Shown one piece after another: positions 6,273 through 8,536 of a stretch of DNA of 8,536 nt (positions are counted from its first letter, which is position 1; every line of letters begins with the position of its first letter). The DNA is from an uncultured Lachnospiraceae bacterium (GTDB taxonomy: Bacteria; Bacillota; Clostridia; Lachnospirales; Lachnospiraceae): the NCBI GenBank assembly GCA_934371475.1, contig CAKRNX010000096.1, positions 1-8,536 of the forward strand, written 5' to 3'. Position numbers and translations under genes: made by a program. Under the pieces are notes generated by a model. The model ran no database searches and was not told the DNA's origin. It saw only the letters and a list, made by a program, of their open reading frames with translations.

Positions 6273-7342
6273 GGCGGAGCCGGAAAAAGGGCCTGGTAAA
6301 GACTGTGCTGGAATACAGCGTGGGAGTGCTGGGGCTTGGAATTGCGCTGACGATTGCCTGGTTTTTTCCGGGATGGTACAGTCGCTGGCAGGATGAAATG
6401 TATCTGAATGGTCAGGTGACGCTCGGGAGCAGGGAAGAGATCCAGTTCCTGAATACGGACTCACTGGATATTGCCGGCAGGATGAAAATGCTGGAGGATT
6501 TTGCCGGACCGCAGATGGACTGGGTCAGCAGCGGGATTGGCATGTACAGTTATGAGGATAACTATCTGTGGCCGGATGAACTCTTACTGGTTGGAGAGAG
6601 TCTTAACAATGTGGCGGACCGATTTAACCGGATGATTGAAATGTGGCAGGAGGCAGATCTGCTGCCGCTGCCGGATGGCGTGAAAGTGACGGCGAAGCAG
6701 ATCTTTGACGGGAAAGTCGAAGTGGGGGTTTATGACATTTATCTGGAACGCAGTGTGCTGCCGGTCTATATCCTGGTGATAGAGAATCCCAGAATGGTAA
6801 TTGTGATGGACCGGGACAAGGATGTGGTCTATTACATGTCTGTCAGCGGCGGAGAGCAGATCTGGGATGGCATGGCCGGATATCTGGGATTTGATAGTTA
6901 TCAGGAGCTGTGGAGCTGGTATTTTGACGGGCATTCCAGCAGTGAACTGGAAGACTGCTCGGACAGTGATTTCGCTTCGGTATGCGGAGCTGTCTCAGCG
7001 AGAAAAGAGACTGAGAATACAGAGGAGACAGACAAAGCCAGGGGAGTTGTGACGGAACTTCCGGAAGATGGCGAGATGAATGTCAGCGGTGTGGAACTGA
7101 AGTCTGTCATTCAGTATGAAACATTCAGTACGATGGCTTACCGGCAGCTGATTGTATCAGAACAGGGCTATGGGATGGCTGTGATGTACGGGACAGAGAG
7201 CTGGATGGATATGGTATCCCGGATCTTTAATATCGATGGTACTGCAGGCAGTGCGGGAGAATATGCGGGTACTTTTGATGAATGGCTGAAGAACCCGCAG
7301 TGGCTGAAAAATGAGCTGAATATGGATACGATGGTAAAATAG
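6218..7342 (+). CDS. Unrecognised single-pass membrane protein, candidate partner of the two-component system
   Basis: 374 residues that I cannot assign to a family. The N-terminal 25 residues are very basic (cytoplasmic), followed by one membrane segment at about 27-50 (VLEYSVGVLGLGIALTIAWF). About 320 residues should lie outside the membrane. The outside part has a Trp/Tyr-rich region (about 55-238), an acidic Ser/Glu/Thr-rich linker (about 239-290, containing C247 and C256), and a smaller C-terminal region (about 291-374). No lipobox, enzyme motif or peptidoglycan-binding motif is visible. The start overlaps the kinase gene by 11 bases and has only a weak, purine-rich upstream region rather than a good ribosome binding site. 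Translation therefore probably depends on the kinase message; no other in-frame ATG occurs before residue 61. Position and topology suggest a co-sensor or modulator acting on the kinase at the cell surface; this is inference. Confidence 0.85.
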   Translation: MIFEKKDRKRTEKRVRERGRSRKKGLVKTVLEYSVGVLGLGIALTIAWFFPGWYSRWQDEMYLNGQVTLGSREEIQFLNTDSLDIAGRMKMLEDFAGPQMDWVSSGIGMYSYEDNYLWPDELLLVGESLNNVADRFNRMIEMWQEADLLPLPDGVKVTAKQIFDGKVEVGVYDIYLERSVLPVYILVIENPRMVIVMDRDKDVVYYMSVSGGEQIWDGMAGYLGFDSYQELWSWYFDGHSSSELEDCSDSDFASVCGAVSARKETENTEETDKARGVVTELPEDGEMNVSGVELKSVIQYETFSTMAYRQLIVSEQGYGMAVMYGTESWMDMVSRIFNIDGTAGSAGEYAGTFDEWLKNPQWLKNELNMDTMVK

Positions 7343-7361
7343 GATCAGAAACAGACTGGAT

Positions 7362-7415
7362 GATACAACTTAGATACAACTTTGACAAAAATGTGATACA
7401 TCCGACGGATAAAAT
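7362..7415 (+). promoter_or_regulatory. Candidate response-regulator site and promoter ahead of the Mur ligase gene
   Basis: GATACAACTT occurs at 7362-7371 and again at 7373-7382, an 11-base period, and GATACA recurs at 7395-7400, another 22 bases on. A consensus -35 box TTGACA (7382-7387) lies among them. The nearest AT-rich -10 candidate is GATAAAAT (7408-7415), giving an overlong spacer of about 20-22 bases, the sort of weak promoter that needs an activator. PhoB/OmpR regulators bind direct repeats of this period, so the regulator at 4085-4738 is the natural candidate. The spacing is seen; the regulatory role is inferred. Confidence 0.4.
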
Positions 7416-7504
7416 CTGATCTGTAAGAGACAGAAATGCAACCGTCTGGCTGCCTGGAACGTCTAATAGACAGAGAGACAGGACTGCACTTGAAGGCAGG
7501 CGGC

Positions 7505-7527
7505 ACAGACAGATGGAGAATGTCTGT
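7505..7527 (+). other. Hairpin followed by short T-run before the Mur ligase gene
   Basis: ACAGACA (7505-7511) pairs with TGTCTGT (7521-7527) around a 9-base loop and is followed by three more T residues. It resembles a weak terminator or attenuator, 43 bases before the Mur ligase ATG. The stem is short and low in GC, so strong termination is unlikely. Confidence 0.3.
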
Positions 7528-7570
7528 TTTAACTGTGAAAATGGGACAGGCCGGATCCAAGGAGAGGGAA

Positions 7571-8536
7571 ATGATAACATTGATGGAGACAGAGGCGGCG
7601 CTGAGAGAGCGCGGTCTTTTGAAAGAAATAACGGGGGAGAATAAGGAATGCCAGATTATGTGGCTGACCTGTGATTCCAGGACGGCAGTTCCGGGAACGC
7701 TTTTTATCTGTAAGGGAGAGGCGTTTCTGCCGAGGTATCTGAAGGACGCCATCGACAGAGGAAGCGTGGCATACATAAGTGAAAAAAGGATGGAGACGCC
7801 GGGGGATCAGACCGGACTGATTGTGACAGATATCCGCAAAGCGATGGCGGTTGTCTCGGCCCGGTTTTTCGAGTACAGACCGGGAACGCCTATTCTGACC
7901 GGTATTACAGGCACGAAGGGAAAGACGACAACGGCCTGGTATCTGAAGGCTATGCTGGATCTTTGGGAAAAGTCAAAGGGGAGCTGTGAGACCGGACTGA
8001 TTTCTACTGTGGAAAATTATGACGGCAAGAACAGAATGGACGCAGTGATGACGACTCCGGAGGCACCGATGCTCCATGAGCTGCTGCGCAATGCAGCGCA
8101 GTCCGGATGCAGATATGTGACGATGGAGGTATCCAGTCAGGCGCTCAAATATAAGCGGGTGCGGGAACTGGTATTTCAGGTGGGGGTTTTCCTGAATATT
8201 TCCGAAGATCATATCAGTCCGAGAGAACATGTGGACTTTGAGGATTATTTCAGCGCAAAGCTCTCGCTTTTCCGTCAGAGTCAGACGGCGTGCATTAATC
8301 TGGACTGCGAGCATGCGGACCGGATTCTGAAGGCGGCCAGGAAAGCGGAGCGTGTGGTGACATTCGGACAGCATCCGGAAGCGGATCTGCGCTGCTGTGA
8401 GATACAGGCAGATGGAAAAAGGGTGTCATTCCGCGTGATCTGCGACCGCTTCTCAGAGCGCTTTACACTGGGTATGAAGGGGAGCTTCAATATCGAGAAT
8501 GCCATGGCAGCGATTGCAGCGGCTTATGTATACGGG
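7571..8536 (+). CDS. MurE-like Mur ligase (UDP-N-acetylmuramyl-tripeptide synthetase family), 3'-partial
   Basis: Cytoplasmic ATP-dependent ligase of peptidoglycan precursor synthesis. The window ends after 322 codons with no stop; MurE proteins usually run to about 480-500 residues. The N-terminal domain shows CDSRTAVPGTLFICKG (34-49), the MurE-type UDP-sugar binding signature. The ATP site is GTKGKTTT (114-121, K118). The substrate motif TTP is at 161-163, MEVSSQAL at 185-192, and the segment FLNISEDHISPREH (208-220 area) leads to K230 in SAKLSLF, the position of the carbamylated lysine. The usual EVSSHAL is EVSSQAL here. The third-amino-acid motif (DNPR in diaminopimelate enzymes) lies past the edge, so Lys or DAP specificity cannot be read, and a MurE paralogue remains possible. 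The start is chosen for AAGGAG at 7559-7564, six bases upstream; the frame stays open back to 7427 with ATGs at 7436, 7520 and 7541, but these lack such a site. Confidence 0.88.
   Translation, partial: MITLMETEAALRERGLLKEITGENKECQIMWLTCDSRTAVPGTLFICKGEAFLPRYLKDAIDRGSVAYISEKRMETPGDQTGLIVTDIRKAMAVVSARFFEYRPGTPILTGITGTKGKTTTAWYLKAMLDLWEKSKGSCETGLISTVENYDGKNRMDAVMTTPEAPMLHELLRNAAQSGCRYVTMEVSSQALKYKRVRELVFQVGVFLNISEDHISPREHVDFEDYFSAKLSLFRQSQTACINLDCEHADRILKAARKAERVVTFGQHPEADLRCCEIQADGKRVSFRVICDRFSERFTLGMKGSFNIENAMAAIAAAYVYG

Noticed and set aside
7359..7418. Possible 19-codon leader peptide starting at the ATG at 7359
   Set aside because: No ribosome binding site precedes it, and the sequence is better explained by the phased GATACA repeats and the TTGACA box.
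7345..7776. Minus-strand open frame of 143 codons over the Mur ligase leader
   Set aside because: It covers the start of the Mur ligase gene on the other strand, with low-complexity Ser/Pro content and no domain signature.

Overview
The window looks like part of a chromosome from a low-to-moderate GC Gram-positive bacterium, most likely a clostridial (Lachnospiraceae-like) Firmicute. This is an inference from strong AGGAGG-type ribosome binding sites, purine-rich coding strands, an RbsB-like binding protein in an A-C-B transporter operon, and the style of the two-component and Mur ligase proteins. No rRNA, tRNA, CRISPR array, integrase or transposase is visible.

Layout, left to right. (1) Positions 1-3261 hold three plus-strand genes of a CUT2/ribose-type sugar ABC importer: the tandem ATPase (5' end cut by the window), a membrane permease overlapping it by 4 bases, and the secreted binding protein. 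The operon ends in a stack of three stem-loops (3281-3391), including a bidirectional terminator and a perfect 18-bp palindrome. (2) A small convergent gene (3455-3688, minus) encodes a 77-residue Cro/CI-type DNA-binding protein. (3) A 396-base divergent intergenic region (3689-4084) carries repeated TGCAAA motifs, a short hairpin and a good sigma-A promoter (TTGACG-17-TAGAAT) facing right. (4) This promoter drives a compact three-gene operon (4085-7342): an OmpR-family response regulator, a two-TM HAMP sensor histidine kinase, and an overlapping gene for a 374-residue single-pass membrane protein with a large extracytoplasmic part that I do not recognise. (5) A 228-base gap (7343-7570) contains GATACA hexamers phased at 11 and 22 bases around a TTGACA box, a possible response-regulator site. 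(6) The first 322 codons of a MurE-like Mur ligase (7571 to the right edge) follow; this gene has no stop inside the window.

The transporter is a self-contained sugar uptake unit. The two-component operon plus its membrane partner could form a three-protein envelope-sensing system, and the phased repeats ahead of the Mur ligase gene suggest, but do not prove, that this system controls cell-wall synthesis. That linkage, and the unrecognised membrane protein, are the most promising things to follow up.
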